NCBI GenBank assembly: GCA_039807445.1
Contig: JBDHRG010000059.1
Coordinates: 1-19,383, forward strand
Source: JBDHRG01 sp039807445
GTDB taxonomy: Bacteria; Pseudomonadota; Gammaproteobacteria; Competibacterales; Competibacteraceae
Length of the DNA: 19,383 nucleotides
Direction of reading: 5' to 3'
The notes beneath the pieces were generated by a model. It made no database searches. It had not been told where the DNA came from and saw nothing but the letters and a program-made list of their open reading frames with translations. This document shows positions 7,249 through 13,829 of this stretch, piece by piece (positions within the stretch are counted from its first letter, which is position 1; the number at the start of each line of letters is the position of its first letter). A program made the translations under genes and the position numbers.

Positions 7249-7254
7249 TAGAAT
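7249..7254 (+). promoter_or_regulatory. Probable -10 box of murB
   Basis: TAGAAT lies 28 bp before the GTG start of murB, in the divergent gap between DUF2845 and murB. The same hexamer precedes argS. No good -35 box is seen at 16-18 bp upstream, so the promoter call rests on the -10 element and position only. Confidence 0.35.
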
Positions 7255-7282
7255 CACGCCTTTGCCCAAGGACCGGAACGCC

Positions 7283-8311
7283 GTGACCACGCCATCCCCG
7301 ATCCAGCGCGACGTCGACTTGCGCGCGCTCAACACCTTCGGCCTGCCGGCGCGCGCCGCCGGATATGCGCGCATCGCTTCGCTCGCGGCGCTGCGCACGG
7401 CGCTCGCCGAGCCGGCGTGGCAGCGCGCGCCGCGGCTGGTGCTCGGCGGCGGCAGCAACCTGGTGTTCACGCGCGACTTCGACGGCCTGGTGCTGCACAT
7501 CGCGCTGGCAGGTACGCGCATCGTCGGCGAAGACGCCGACGCCGTCCTGGTCGAGGCTGCCGCCGGCGAGAACTGGCACGGCCTGATCGAGTGGGCCCTG
7601 GCGCAGGGTCTGGGCGGGCTCGAGAACCTGGCGCTGATCCCGGGCACGGTCGGTGCGAGCCCGATCCAGAACATCGGCGCCTACGGTCTGGAGATGCGCG
7701 AGCGTTTCGCCGGCTTGCGTGCGCTCGAGCTGGCAAGCGGCGAAGAGCGCCGCCTCGGCGCCGAGGACTGCGCCTTCGGCTATCGCGACAGCGCGTTCAA
7801 GCACGCCCTGAAAGACCGCTGCGTGATCACCGCGGTCACTTTCCGCCTGCCGAAACGCTGGACGCCGGCCACGCGCTACGCCGAACTCGCCGCCGAGCTG
7901 CGAACCGCGGGCATCACCGCGCCGACGCCACGCGACGTGTTCGACGCCATCTGCGCGATCCGCCGCCGCAAACTCCCCGACCCGGCGACCGTCGGCAACG
8001 CTGGCAGCTTCTTCAAGAACCCGCTGGTGGGGGCAGAACAGGCGGCCGCCTTGCGTGCGCGCTTCCCCGAACTGGTCGCCTACCCGCACGGCGACGCCGC
8101 GTTCAAGCTCGCCGCCGGCTGGCTGATCGACCGCTGCGGCTGGAAGGGCCGCACGCTGGGCCGCGCCGGGGTCTACGAGCGACAGGCGCTGGTGCTGGTC
8201 AACCGCGGCGGCGCCACGGGTCGCGAAGTGCTCGCGCTGGCGCGCGCGATCCAGGCCGACGTGCGCGGGCGCTTCGGTGTCGAGCTCGAACCGGAGCCGC
8301 TGATCCTGTGA
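7283..8311 (+). CDS. murB: UDP-N-acetylenolpyruvoylglucosamine reductase (MurB, type I)
   Basis: MurB reduces UDP-GlcNAc-enolpyruvate to UDP-MurNAc with NADPH and FAD, the second committed step of peptidoglycan precursor synthesis in the cytoplasm. The 342-residue product has the same length as the E. coli type I enzyme. Visible motifs are the FAD-binding GGGSNL (55-60), IPGTVGASPIQNIGAYG (119-135), FGYRDS (165-170), the catalytic-serine motif GNAGSFFKNP (Ser242), and the C-terminal LEPEP with the catalytic Glu338. The open frame runs 22 codons further upstream, but I chose GTG 7283 because AAGGA at 7268-7272 precedes it and the protein then begins like known MurBs (VDLRALNTFGLPA). A MurB gene isolated from a cell-wall cluster, as here, is common. 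Confidence 0.95.
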   Translation: MTTPSPIQRDVDLRALNTFGLPARAAGYARIASLAALRTALAEPAWQRAPRLVLGGGSNLVFTRDFDGLVLHIALAGTRIVGEDADAVLVEAAAGENWHGLIEWALAQGLGGLENLALIPGTVGASPIQNIGAYGLEMRERFAGLRALELASGEERRLGAEDCAFGYRDSAFKHALKDRCVITAVTFRLPKRWTPATRYAELAAELRTAGITAPTPRDVFDAICAIRRRKLPDPATVGNAGSFFKNPLVGAEQAAALRARFPELVAYPHGDAAFKLAAGWLIDRCGWKGRTLGRAGVYERQALVLVNRGGATGREVLALARAIQADVRGRFGVELEPEPLIL

Positions 8312-8345
8312 CACTCCGGCCGGCGGCGGCGGGGTTCATCTTTTC

Positions 8346-8378
8346 CACAAATCGGCGTCGCATTTGTGATGTTTTCAC
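8346..8378 (+). terminator. Hairpin with T-rich tail after murB
   Basis: CACAAAT (8346-8352) and ATTTGTG (8362-8368) pair perfectly across a 9-nt loop, followed by ATGTTTTCAC. The stem is AT-rich and the T-run short, so this is a weak terminator candidate for murB. It could instead be an operator-type dyad in the AT-rich control region of the downstream gene. Confidence 0.35.
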
Positions 8379-8394
8379 GATACGAAACAAAAAG

Positions 8395-8404
8395 TTGTAT
8401 ACAA
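8395..8404. promoter_or_regulatory. Palindrome TTGTATACAA, candidate repressor/activator site
   Basis: A perfect 10-bp palindrome lies 25 bp upstream of the TTGACT -35 box of the 8617 gene, within an AT-rich patch that contrasts with the surrounding GC-rich DNA. Dyads of this form are typical of dimeric HTH regulators such as GntR-family proteins. No regulator gene that would bind it is in the neighbourhood. Confidence 0.35.
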
Positions 8405-8428
8405 ACGAGAATACGGAACGAAAAATGC

Positions 8429-8458
8429 TTGACTGACAAGGGCCTCTGGCCCGATAAA
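8429..8458 (+). promoter_or_regulatory. Sigma70-type promoter of the 8617 gene
   Basis: TTGACT (8429-8434) and GATAAA (8453-8458) are separated by 18 bp. This is the best -35/-10 pair in the window. The spacer contains a small dyad, GGGCC-TCT-GGCCC (8440-8452), which may be a binding site. Transcription starting near 8465 would give a roughly 150-nt leader before the ATG at 8617. Confidence 0.5.
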
Positions 8459-8470
8459 GTTTCCCTAATA

Positions 8471-8598
8471 GGCTTCATGAATTTTTCTTGAAGCCGATGC
8501 GAAGGCAACCGGCCGCTGCCGAAAGCGAACAAGAAGCGCACCAAGGCGCTGCAGGCCGGTTCTGAGGATTCAACACCTGTGGGGAGCACGCGTGCTCC
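8471..8598 (+). other. Structured 5' leader with three hairpins, candidate regulatory RNA
   Basis: Three separate perfect stems lie between the promoter and the start codon of the membrane-protein gene. The first is GGCTTCA/TGAAGCC (8471-8477, 8489-8495) with an 11-nt T-rich loop. The second is AACCGGCC/GGCCGGTT (8507-8514, 8554-8561), which encloses a smaller hairpin AGCGC/GCGCT (8535-8539, 8546-8550). The third is the 16-nt palindrome GGAGCACGCGTGCTCC (8583-8598), ending six bases before the GAGGAGG Shine-Dalgarno. I recognise no known riboswitch class. A 22-codon frame (ATG 8497 to TGA 8563) overlaps the second stem but has no good ribosome site. Confidence 0.45.
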
Positions 8599-8616
8599 AC
8601 GCCCGAGGAGGTTCGC

Positions 8617-8928
8617 ATGAACAAGCCCGAGTGCCTGCAGATCGGGTACGATGATTTTCTGCGCCGCTATCCCGAATCGCTGCGGCTCGGTCTCGTCAGC
8701 GCATTCTACCTGCCGCTGATGTTGCTGACGCGCATGGCGTGGGCGCCGCTGATCTACACGGCGCGGCTGCAACAGGCGTACAACGCGCGCGGCGCCACGC
8801 TGAGCCTGCCCCAGTGGCTGGTGCACCTGCCGAGCATGATGCTGATCAGCGCCGCACTCGGTGCGTTCTTCCTGGCTGCGCCGGCGCTCGGCGTGCTCGG
8901 CCTGCTGCGCGATCGCGCCGCCGAATAA
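8617..8928 (+). CDS. Small membrane protein with two predicted helices, unknown function
   Basis: A 103-residue protein that I do not recognise. A soluble N-terminal segment (MNKPECLQIGYDDFLRRYPESL) is followed by a hydrophobic helix at about 24-47, an amphipathic linker (TARLQQAYNARGATLSLPQW), and a second helix at about 70-96. It ends with a charged tail (RDRAAE). An inner-membrane hairpin with both ends in the cytoplasm is likely. The start at ATG 8617 is well supported by GAGGAGG five bases upstream. It has its own promoter, an unusually long structured leader, and a terminator-like hairpin 18 bp after the stop, so it looks like a separately regulated single-gene unit. Confidence 0.75.
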   Translation: MNKPECLQIGYDDFLRRYPESLRLGLVSAFYLPLMLLTRMAWAPLIYTARLQQAYNARGATLSLPQWLVHLPSMMLISAALGAFFLAAPALGVLGLLRDRAAE

Positions 8929-8946
8929 GCCTGCCGCCCTGTGCCT

Positions 8947-8980
8947 GACGCCCCGCCCCGCGCGGGGCGTTCGCGTTTCT
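8947..8980 (+). terminator. Terminator-like hairpin after the small membrane protein gene
   Basis: CGCCCCGC (8949-8956) pairs perfectly with GCGGGGCG (8962-8969) across a 5-nt loop. An A-T pair and a G-T wobble extend the stem outward. It is followed by TTCGCGTTTCT. The GC-rich stem placed 18 bp after a stop codon, with T-richer sequence after it, fits a rho-independent terminator. Confidence 0.6.
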
Positions 8981-9088
8981 GCCCGACCGTGCCCGCACGC
9001 ATGGCCACCGACGCCGATCGCCGGTGGTCGCGCTCCGGCACCTGTGTCAGCATCCGACGGTCAGCCCGACGCAACGGAGGTGTCGCCC

Positions 9089-9268
9089 ATGCCCGGCGCC
9101 CGGATCATCCCCTTTCCACCGCGATGGCAGAAGCCGCCGCCGCTGTCGCGCGCCGTCGAACGACTGATCGAAGCCTGCGCCGGCGAACGCGCCCGCCTCA
9201 AGGCCGCCCGTACCCAAGCGCTGCGCCGCAGCCGCCTGCGTGCGCTGTGGCAACACCTGGCTGACTAA
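9089..9268 (+). CDS. Small basic protein, 59 aa, unknown
   Basis: A 59-residue product starts at ATG 9089 with GGAGG (9076-9080) eight bases upstream and ends at TAA 9266. The N-terminus MPGARIIPFPPRWQKPPP is proline-rich. The rest is predicted to be helical and strongly basic (ERARLKAARTQALRRSRLRAL). No signal peptide, membrane segment or known domain is seen. A helical, Arg-rich small protein could bind nucleic acid or another protein, but nothing shows which. An imperfectly spaced stem (CCACCG/CGGTGG, 9005-9027) lies upstream. Two other frames overlap here, but this one alone has a good ribosome site. Confidence 0.5.
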   Translation: MPGARIIPFPPRWQKPPPLSRAVERLIEACAGERARLKAARTQALRRSRLRALWQHLAD

Positions 9269-9468
9269 CCCCTTATCTGGAGCAGCGTTTCATGCGCCGC
9301 GGGTCGTGCGAAGCACGGTGAACAACTGATACCGACTCCAGGAAATAACGCCTGATGGCGGCGCTCCGGGGGCCAATCGCGGAGCGGTACTTGCGCCGCG
9401 GGCGCAGGGGGCGAGTCCCGGGAAACCGCGAGAGCCGCCGGATGGGCTCTCGCCCCGGCGAGGGGGCT

Positions 9469-9549
9469 ACGAAACCCGCACCCCCCGGCCCATCGTGTCT
9501 GCATCCACCTTCAAGTCGGGGGGTGGGGCCGGTAGAATGCGGGTTTCGT
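9469..9549. repeat. Long interrupted inverted repeat overlapping the argS promoter
   Basis: ACGAAACCCGCA (9469-9480) is the exact reverse complement of TGCGGGTTTCGT (9538-9549). Inside it, CCGGCCC (9485-9491) pairs with GGGCCGG (9526-9532). Alternatively, CACCCCCCG (9479-9487) pairs with CGGGGGGTG (9517-9525). The right arm includes the last base of the -10 box and the presumed transcription start of argS. The left arm would lie outside the transcript from that promoter. Confidence 0.75.
9510..9538 (+). promoter_or_regulatory. Probable argS promoter
   Basis: TAGAAT (9533-9538) follows TTCAAG (9510-9515) at a 17-bp spacing, 38 bp before the argS start. The -10 context GGTAGAATGCGGG is a common strong form in high-GC proteobacteria, and the -35 is weak. 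The promoter position excludes use of the in-frame ATG at 9355 for this transcript. Confidence 0.45.
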
Positions 9550-9576
9550 TTCGCGTCGATTTTCCCGGAGCTCCCC

Positions 9577-11262
9577 TTGAAGACCCATCTCGAGCAGCTG
9601 ATCGCCCAGGCCCTGACCCGCCTGCAGCAAGACGGCGCCCTGCCCGCGGACGCCCGCGTCGAGGTGCACCTGGAGCGCACCCGCGACCGCGCGCACGGCG
9701 ACTTCGCGACCAATGTCGCGATGGCACTGGCCAAGGTGGCGCGGCGCAAGCCGCGCGAGCTGGCCGAGGCGCTGGTCGGCGCGCTGCCGGCAAGCGCGCA
9801 GGTGGCACAGGTCGAGGTGGCCGGGCCGGGCTTCATCAACTTCTTCCTCACCGCGGCGGCGTACCACGCGGTGATCGAAGCCGTGCTCGACCAGGGTGCC
9901 GGCTACGGTCGAAACCGGGCCGGGCAGGGGCGCAAGGTGCAGATCGAGTTCGTCTCGGCCAACCCCACCGGCCCGCTGCACGTCGGCCACGGCCGCGGTG
10001 CGGCGCTCGGCGACTGCATCGCGCGCCTGCTCGAGTCGCAGGGCTGGGCGGTGACGCGTGAGTTCTACTACAACGATGCCGGCGCGCAGATCGCCAACCT
10101 GGCCCGCTCCACGCAGGCGCGCGTGCTCGGCATCGAGCCCGAAGACGATGTCTGGCCGGCCGACGGCTACCGCGGCGAATACATCCGCGACGTCGCGCGC
10201 GCCTACCTGGCCGGCGAGACGATCGACGCCGACGACCGGCACGTAACCGGCGCCACCGACCCCGAAGACCTCGACGCGATCCGCGACTTCGCCGTGGCCT
10301 ACCTGCGTCGCGAGCAGGACCTCGACCTCAAGGCGTTCGACGTGCGCTTCGACGTCTACTACCTCGAATCCAACCTCTACACCGAAGGCAAGGTCGAGGA
10401 GACGGTGCAGGCGCTGATCGCCAGCGGCCACACCTACGAACAGGACGGCGCGCTGTGGCTGAAGACCACCGACTTCGGCGACGACAAGGACCGCGTGATG
10501 CGCAAGCGCGAGGGCGGCTACACCTACTTCGTCCCCGACGTCGCCTACCACGTCGACAAGTGGCAGCGCGGCTTCCGGCGCGTGATCAACGAACAGGGCG
10601 CCGACCACCACAGCACCGTCACGCGCGTGCGCGCCGGCTTGCAGGCGCTGGAGCTGGGCATCCCGCAGGGTTGGCCCGAGTACGTGCTGCACCAGATGGT
10701 CACGGTGATGCGCGGCGGTGAAGAGGTGAAGATCTCCAAGCGCGCCGGCAGCTACGTGACGCTGCGCGAGCTGATCGACGAAGTCGGCCGCGACGCCACG
10801 CGCTTCTTCCTGACGGCGCGCAAACCCGACTCACAGCTGATCTTCGACATCGACCTGGCGCGCTCGCAGTCGCTCGACAACCCCGTGTATTACATCCAGT
10901 ACGCGCACGCGCGCGTCTGCAGCGTGCTGCGCCAGGCCGAGGACAAGGGGCTTGCCTGGAATCCGGCCAACGGCCGCGCGAACCTGGGGCTGCTGCGCGA
11001 AGAGCACGAAGACCAGCTGATGGTGCTGCTGTCGCGCTACCCCGAGCTGCTCGCAGCCGCCGCGCAGAATCACGAGCCGCACCTGCTGGCGGCCTATCTG
11101 CGCGACCTCGCCCAGGGCTTGCACACCTATTACAATGCACACCAGTTCCTGGTCGACGACGCCGACCTGCGCGACGCGCGCCTGTGCCTGATCGTCGCGG
11201 TGCGCCAGGCGACCGCCAACGGCCTGGGGCTGCTCGGCGTGTCGGCACCGGAGACCATGTGA
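9577..11262 (+). CDS. argS: Arginyl-tRNA synthetase
   Basis: A class I aminoacyl-tRNA synthetase that attaches arginine to tRNA-Arg in the cytoplasm. The 561-residue product shows an ArgRS N-terminal additional domain (about 1-90, with THLEQLIAQAL and HGDFATNVAM). It then has the HIGH signature as HVGHGRG (135-141), the KMSKS-type loop as KISKRAG (385-391), and the C-terminal anticodon-binding domain with DARLCLIVAVRQ near the end. The GGYTYFVPDVAYHVDK and GADHHSTVTRV stretches are typical of the family. I chose the TTG start at 9577, with GGAG six bases upstream, because the protein then begins like gammaproteobacterial ArgRS and the promoter lies just before it. The SPOR-domain gene follows after one base. 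Confidence 0.96.
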   Translation: MKTHLEQLIAQALTRLQQDGALPADARVEVHLERTRDRAHGDFATNVAMALAKVARRKPRELAEALVGALPASAQVAQVEVAGPGFINFFLTAAAYHAVIEAVLDQGAGYGRNRAGQGRKVQIEFVSANPTGPLHVGHGRGAALGDCIARLLESQGWAVTREFYYNDAGAQIANLARSTQARVLGIEPEDDVWPADGYRGEYIRDVARAYLAGETIDADDRHVTGATDPEDLDAIRDFAVAYLRREQDLDLKAFDVRFDVYYLESNLYTEGKVEETVQALIASGHTYEQDGALWLKTTDFGDDKDRVMRKREGGYTYFVPDVAYHVDKWQRGFRRVINEQGADHHSTVTRVRAGLQALELGIPQGWPEYVLHQMVTVMRGGEEVKISKRAGSYVTLRELIDEVGRDATRFFLTARKPDSQLIFDIDLARSQSLDNPVYYIQYAHARVCSVLRQAEDKGLAWNPANGRANLGLLREEHEDQLMVLLSRYPELLAAAAQNHEPHLLAAYLRDLAQGLHTYYNAHQFLVDDADLRDARLCLIVAVRQATANGLGLLGVSAPETM

Positions 11263-11263
11263 C

Positions 11264-11935
11264 GTGGCTGTGCGCCGCGACTACAAGCCGGCCGATCCAC
11301 GCCAGCAGCGCAAAAAGAACCAGCAGAGCCGCATCCGCATCCTCGGCTGGACCGTGGTCGGCATGACGCTCGGCGGCACCATCGCCAGCGGCATCGCTTG
11401 GTTCAAGGGCCGCGAGCCGACACCGGTCGCGGCGCTCGCACCGCAGGCCGCAGCGCCGATGGCGAAGCCAGCGACGCAAGATGCGCGCGCGGTGCGCCAG
11501 CCGCCCGCAGCACCGCTCGAGCCGCCGCCGAAGCCGAAGTTCGACTTCTACAGCGTGCTCAAGGAGCGCCAGGTCACGATCTCGCCCGACGAGATCAGGC
11601 GGCGCGACCAGCGCATCTTCGACCAGCCGCCGGCGGCGCAGCGCCAGCAGAGCCAGGCGCAGAGCCGTGCCGCCCAGCCCGGCGCGGCACCGCAGGCGAA
11701 GCACGGTTACCTGGTACAGGCCGGCGCCTTCCCGAACCCGACGCAAGCCGAACGCATCCGCGCCAGCATGGGGCTGCTCGGCATCGGCGCCCGCGTCGAA
11801 CAGGGCACCCTGCCCGACGGCACCACCGTCTACCGCGTCCGCACCGGCCCGTTCAACGACCCGACCCAGGCGCAGGCGGTGCGCCAGCGCCTGCAAGACG
11901 CCAACATCCCGGCGATCTCGATCAAGGTGGATTGA
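11264..11935 (+). CDS. SPOR domain-containing membrane protein
   Basis: A 223-residue bitopic protein with a short basic cytoplasmic N-terminus (RRDYKPADPRQQRKKN) and one membrane helix at about 26-47. A proline/alanine/glutamine-rich periplasmic linker follows, including the FDFYSVLKERQV motif (93-104) common in this group. The C-terminal SPOR domain (about 148-223) contains YLVQAGAF and YRVRTGPF as its two repeats. SPOR domains bind denuded septal peptidoglycan, so the protein probably acts at the division site like FtsN or DedD. GTG start one base after the argS TGA implies translational coupling. The same argS-SPOR order is known from Pseudomonas and relatives, where it is an FtsN-like gene. 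Confidence 0.92.
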   Translation: MAVRRDYKPADPRQQRKKNQQSRIRILGWTVVGMTLGGTIASGIAWFKGREPTPVAALAPQAAAPMAKPATQDARAVRQPPAAPLEPPPKPKFDFYSVLKERQVTISPDEIRRRDQRIFDQPPAAQRQQSQAQSRAAQPGAAPQAKHGYLVQAGAFPNPTQAERIRASMGLLGIGARVEQGTLPDGTTVYRVRTGPFNDPTQAQAVRQRLQDANIPAISIKVD

Positions 11936-11984
11936 CCGTGATGGGTGAGGAGCAAAAGACCGGGCAGGCGAGCCTCTCTGACCC

Positions 11985-12746
11985 TCAACCGGCGAAGAAC
12001 AGCCCCGCCATCACCAGCCCGGTCAGCACGATGCCGCGGCGCAAGACCACGGGGCGGATCCTGCGCGCGCCGCGTGCGCCGAGGTAGCCGCCCGCGGTCG
12101 CCGCGAGCATCATCGCCAGCGCCTCGGGCCACGACACCGCGCCGCCCCAGGCGTACAGCGCCACCGCGATCACGGTCAGCACCGCCGACACCAGGTTCTT
12201 CAGACCGTTGGCAGCATGCAGGTCGGCCATGCCGAGCAACCCGAACAGTGCCAGCAGCATGATCCCCAGTCCGCCGTTGAAATAGCCGCCGTACACTGCG
12301 ACCGCGAACACGCCGAGCGCGGTCGCCAGCCTCCCGGCCGCGTGCGCCGCGTGCCCGCGCACCGCGGCGAGCAGCCGCGGGCCGAAGGCGAAGGCCGCGG
12401 TCGCGACCAGCATCAGCCACGGCACGATGGCGCGGAAGGTATGGTTCGGCGTCACCAGCAGGGCCGCCGCCCCCAGCGCGCCGCCGGCGAGACTGACCAG
12501 CGTGATCCCCCGCAGCGACAGCCCCTGCGGCGCACGCATGGCTTCGCGGAAGCCCCAGGCGCTCGACATGTAACCCGGCAGCAGCGCCACGGTGCCGGTG
12601 GCGTTGGCCACCACCGGCGGCAGCCCGGCGAACACCAGTGCCGGCAGCGTCAGGAAGCTGCCGCCGCCGGCGACGGCGTTCAGCGCGCCGGCGACGAAGG
12701 CGGCCGCGAGCAGCAGCAGCACGGTAAACAGCGGTTCGGCGAACAT
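11985..12746 (-). CDS. Sulfite exporter TauE/SafE (TSUP) family permease
   Basis: A 253-residue protein with about seven to eight predicted membrane helices. It starts with LLLAAAFVAGALNAVAGGGSFLTLPAL, the characteristic first TSUP repeat motif, and has a second repeat with VYGGYFNGGLGIMLLALFGLL (151-171). TSUP proteins move sulfite, sulfoacetate or other organic anions across the inner membrane; the substrate is not readable here. The frame stays open far upstream, but ATG 12744-12746 is preceded by AAGGA and gives the family's usual N-terminus. It follows the dehydrogenase gene by 53 bp on the same strand, likely one operon. Confidence 0.92.
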   Translation of the reverse strand: MFAEPLFTVLLLLAAAFVAGALNAVAGGGSFLTLPALVFAGLPPVVANATGTVALLPGYMSSAWGFREAMRAPQGLSLRGITLVSLAGGALGAAALLVTPNHTFRAIVPWLMLVATAAFAFGPRLLAAVRGHAAHAAGRLATALGVFAVAVYGGYFNGGLGIMLLALFGLLGMADLHAANGLKNLVSAVLTVIAVALYAWGGAVSWPEALAMMLAATAGGYLGARGARRIRPVVLRRGIVLTGLVMAGLFFAG

Positions 12747-12799
12747 CGATGGTCCTTTTTGTCTGCGGTGATGGCGGCGTACCGTCGTGAGCGGCGGGA

Positions 12800-13672
12800 T
12801 CACTCCGCGTCGGGGAACTCCCGCCGCTTCAGCCGAAACAGCGCTGAGTGGTCTTCGTCGCCGAAGCCCTCGGCCACCAGCTGGCGGTACTGCGGCAGCA
12901 GCGCCTCGACCATCGGCAGCCGTCCGCCGGCGGCGCGCGCCATCGCGGCACAGATCTCGAGGTCCTTGACCAGCAGCGTGGTCTTGAAGCCGATCCGATA
13001 CTGCCCACGCACCAGCGTCGGGCCGCGCTGGTCGAGGAACCAGTTGCCGGCAGCACCGGCGCCGACCGCCGCGATCACCTTGTTCAGGTCCAGCCCCAGC
13101 GCCTGACCGAAGGCCAGCGCCTCGGTCACCGCCTGGCCGATGCCCGCGGCCATGATCTGGTTGACCGCCTTGGTGCCCTGCCCGGCGCCGACCGACCCCA
13201 TGTGCACGATGCGCGCGGCGATCGCCGCCAGTGCCGGACGCGCGCGTTCGAGCGCCGCGGCGTCGCCGCCGGCCATCACCGAAAGCCGGCCGCGCGTCGC
13301 ACCCTCCACCCCGCCCGATACCGGCGTGTCGAGGAAGGCGGCCCCCTTGTCCGCTAGCCGCCGCGCCGCTTCGCGCGCGGTGTCGACCGCCACGGTCGAG
13401 GTGTCGCATACCACCAGGCCCGGATGCACGCCGGGCAGCATCGCATCGACCACCGCGAGCAGGTCGGCATCGGCCGCGACCGAGATGATCAGCACGTCGC
13501 AGCCGCGCGCGAGCGTCGCGGGATCGGCGGCGACCGTGGCGCCGGTTTCGGCCGCCAGCCGCTCGGCTTTCGCGGCGGTGCGGTTCCAGACGGCAGCGAG
13601 CAGCCCCGCCTTGCCCAGGTTCTGCGCGATCGGCCACCCCATCGCGCCGAGTCCGATGACTCCGGTCTTCAT
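12800..13672 (-). CDS. NAD(P)-dependent oxidoreductase of the 3-hydroxyisobutyrate dehydrogenase family
   Basis: A 290-residue beta-hydroxyacid dehydrogenase. The N-terminal Rossmann domain has GVIGLGAMGWPIAQNL (4-19). The substrate-binding signature is DTPVSGGVEGATRGRL (115-130). The catalytic lysine lies in GQGTKAVNQ (Lys168), and a second conserved lysine is in LLVKDLEI (Lys236). The family reduces or oxidises small beta-hydroxyacids such as 3-hydroxyisobutyrate, tartronate semialdehyde or glyoxylate/succinic semialdehyde, and which one applies cannot be told. After the nucleotide-binding strand the residue pattern is VWNRT, where an Arg after Asn favours NADP(H) (inference). The next gene is a TSUP permease, which might import or export the related acid. 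Confidence 0.92.
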   Translation of the reverse strand: MKTGVIGLGAMGWPIAQNLGKAGLLAAVWNRTAAKAERLAAETGATVAADPATLARGCDVLIISVAADADLLAVVDAMLPGVHPGLVVCDTSTVAVDTAREAARRLADKGAAFLDTPVSGGVEGATRGRLSVMAGGDAAALERARPALAAIAARIVHMGSVGAGQGTKAVNQIMAAGIGQAVTEALAFGQALGLDLNKVIAAVGAGAAGNWFLDQRGPTLVRGQYRIGFKTTLLVKDLEICAAMARAAGGRLPMVEALLPQYRQLVAEGFGDEDHSALFRLKRREFPDAE

Positions 13673-13765
13673 GCCTCTTCTCCCTCGCCTGCGCCCGAGC
13701 CCGGCAGCCTATCGCCTGGCGCGCGAACCGCCAACCGGTGCGGACGGGTGCCGTCGCGCTTCGGG

Positions 13766-13771
13766 TATACT
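13766..13771 (+). promoter_or_regulatory. Probable -10 box of the spermidine synthase gene
   Basis: TATACT lies 58 bp before the speE start in the divergent gap with the dehydrogenase gene. It is a near-consensus -10 hexamer in otherwise GC-rich DNA. No good -35 is seen at the right distance, so an activator or a -10-dominant promoter is possible. Confidence 0.45.
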
Positions 13772-13829
13772 GCGCCGCCTCGGTCGCCCACCCCCGGCGA
13801 GCGCCGCCGACTCGCAGGAGATCACGCCG

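Larger units (their letters stand above)
9269..9576 (+). other. Non-coding region upstream of argS, rich in hairpins
   Basis: The 308 bp between the 59-residue ORF and argS contain no gene I can support. The stretch holds a short hairpin CGTGC-GAA-GCACG (9305-9317), an 8-bp stem CGAGAGCC/GGCTCTCG (9429-9436, 9445-9452), and a small GCCCC/GGGGC stem (9452-9467). Last comes the large inverted repeat listed separately, which overlaps the argS promoter. The density of dyads suggests a decayed small element or a regulatory region. The argS frame is open back to ATG 9355, but the promoter position and the usual ArgRS N-terminus argue against that start. Confidence 0.5.

Noticed and set aside
8497..8565. 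22-codon leader peptide as a confirmed gene
   Set aside because: There is no convincing Shine-Dalgarno and the frame overlaps an RNA stem. It is kept only as an alternative within the leader finding.
9300..9480. tRNA or other known stable RNA in the argS upstream gap
   Set aside because: Hairpins are present but no cloverleaf, T-loop sequence or CCA end could be traced.
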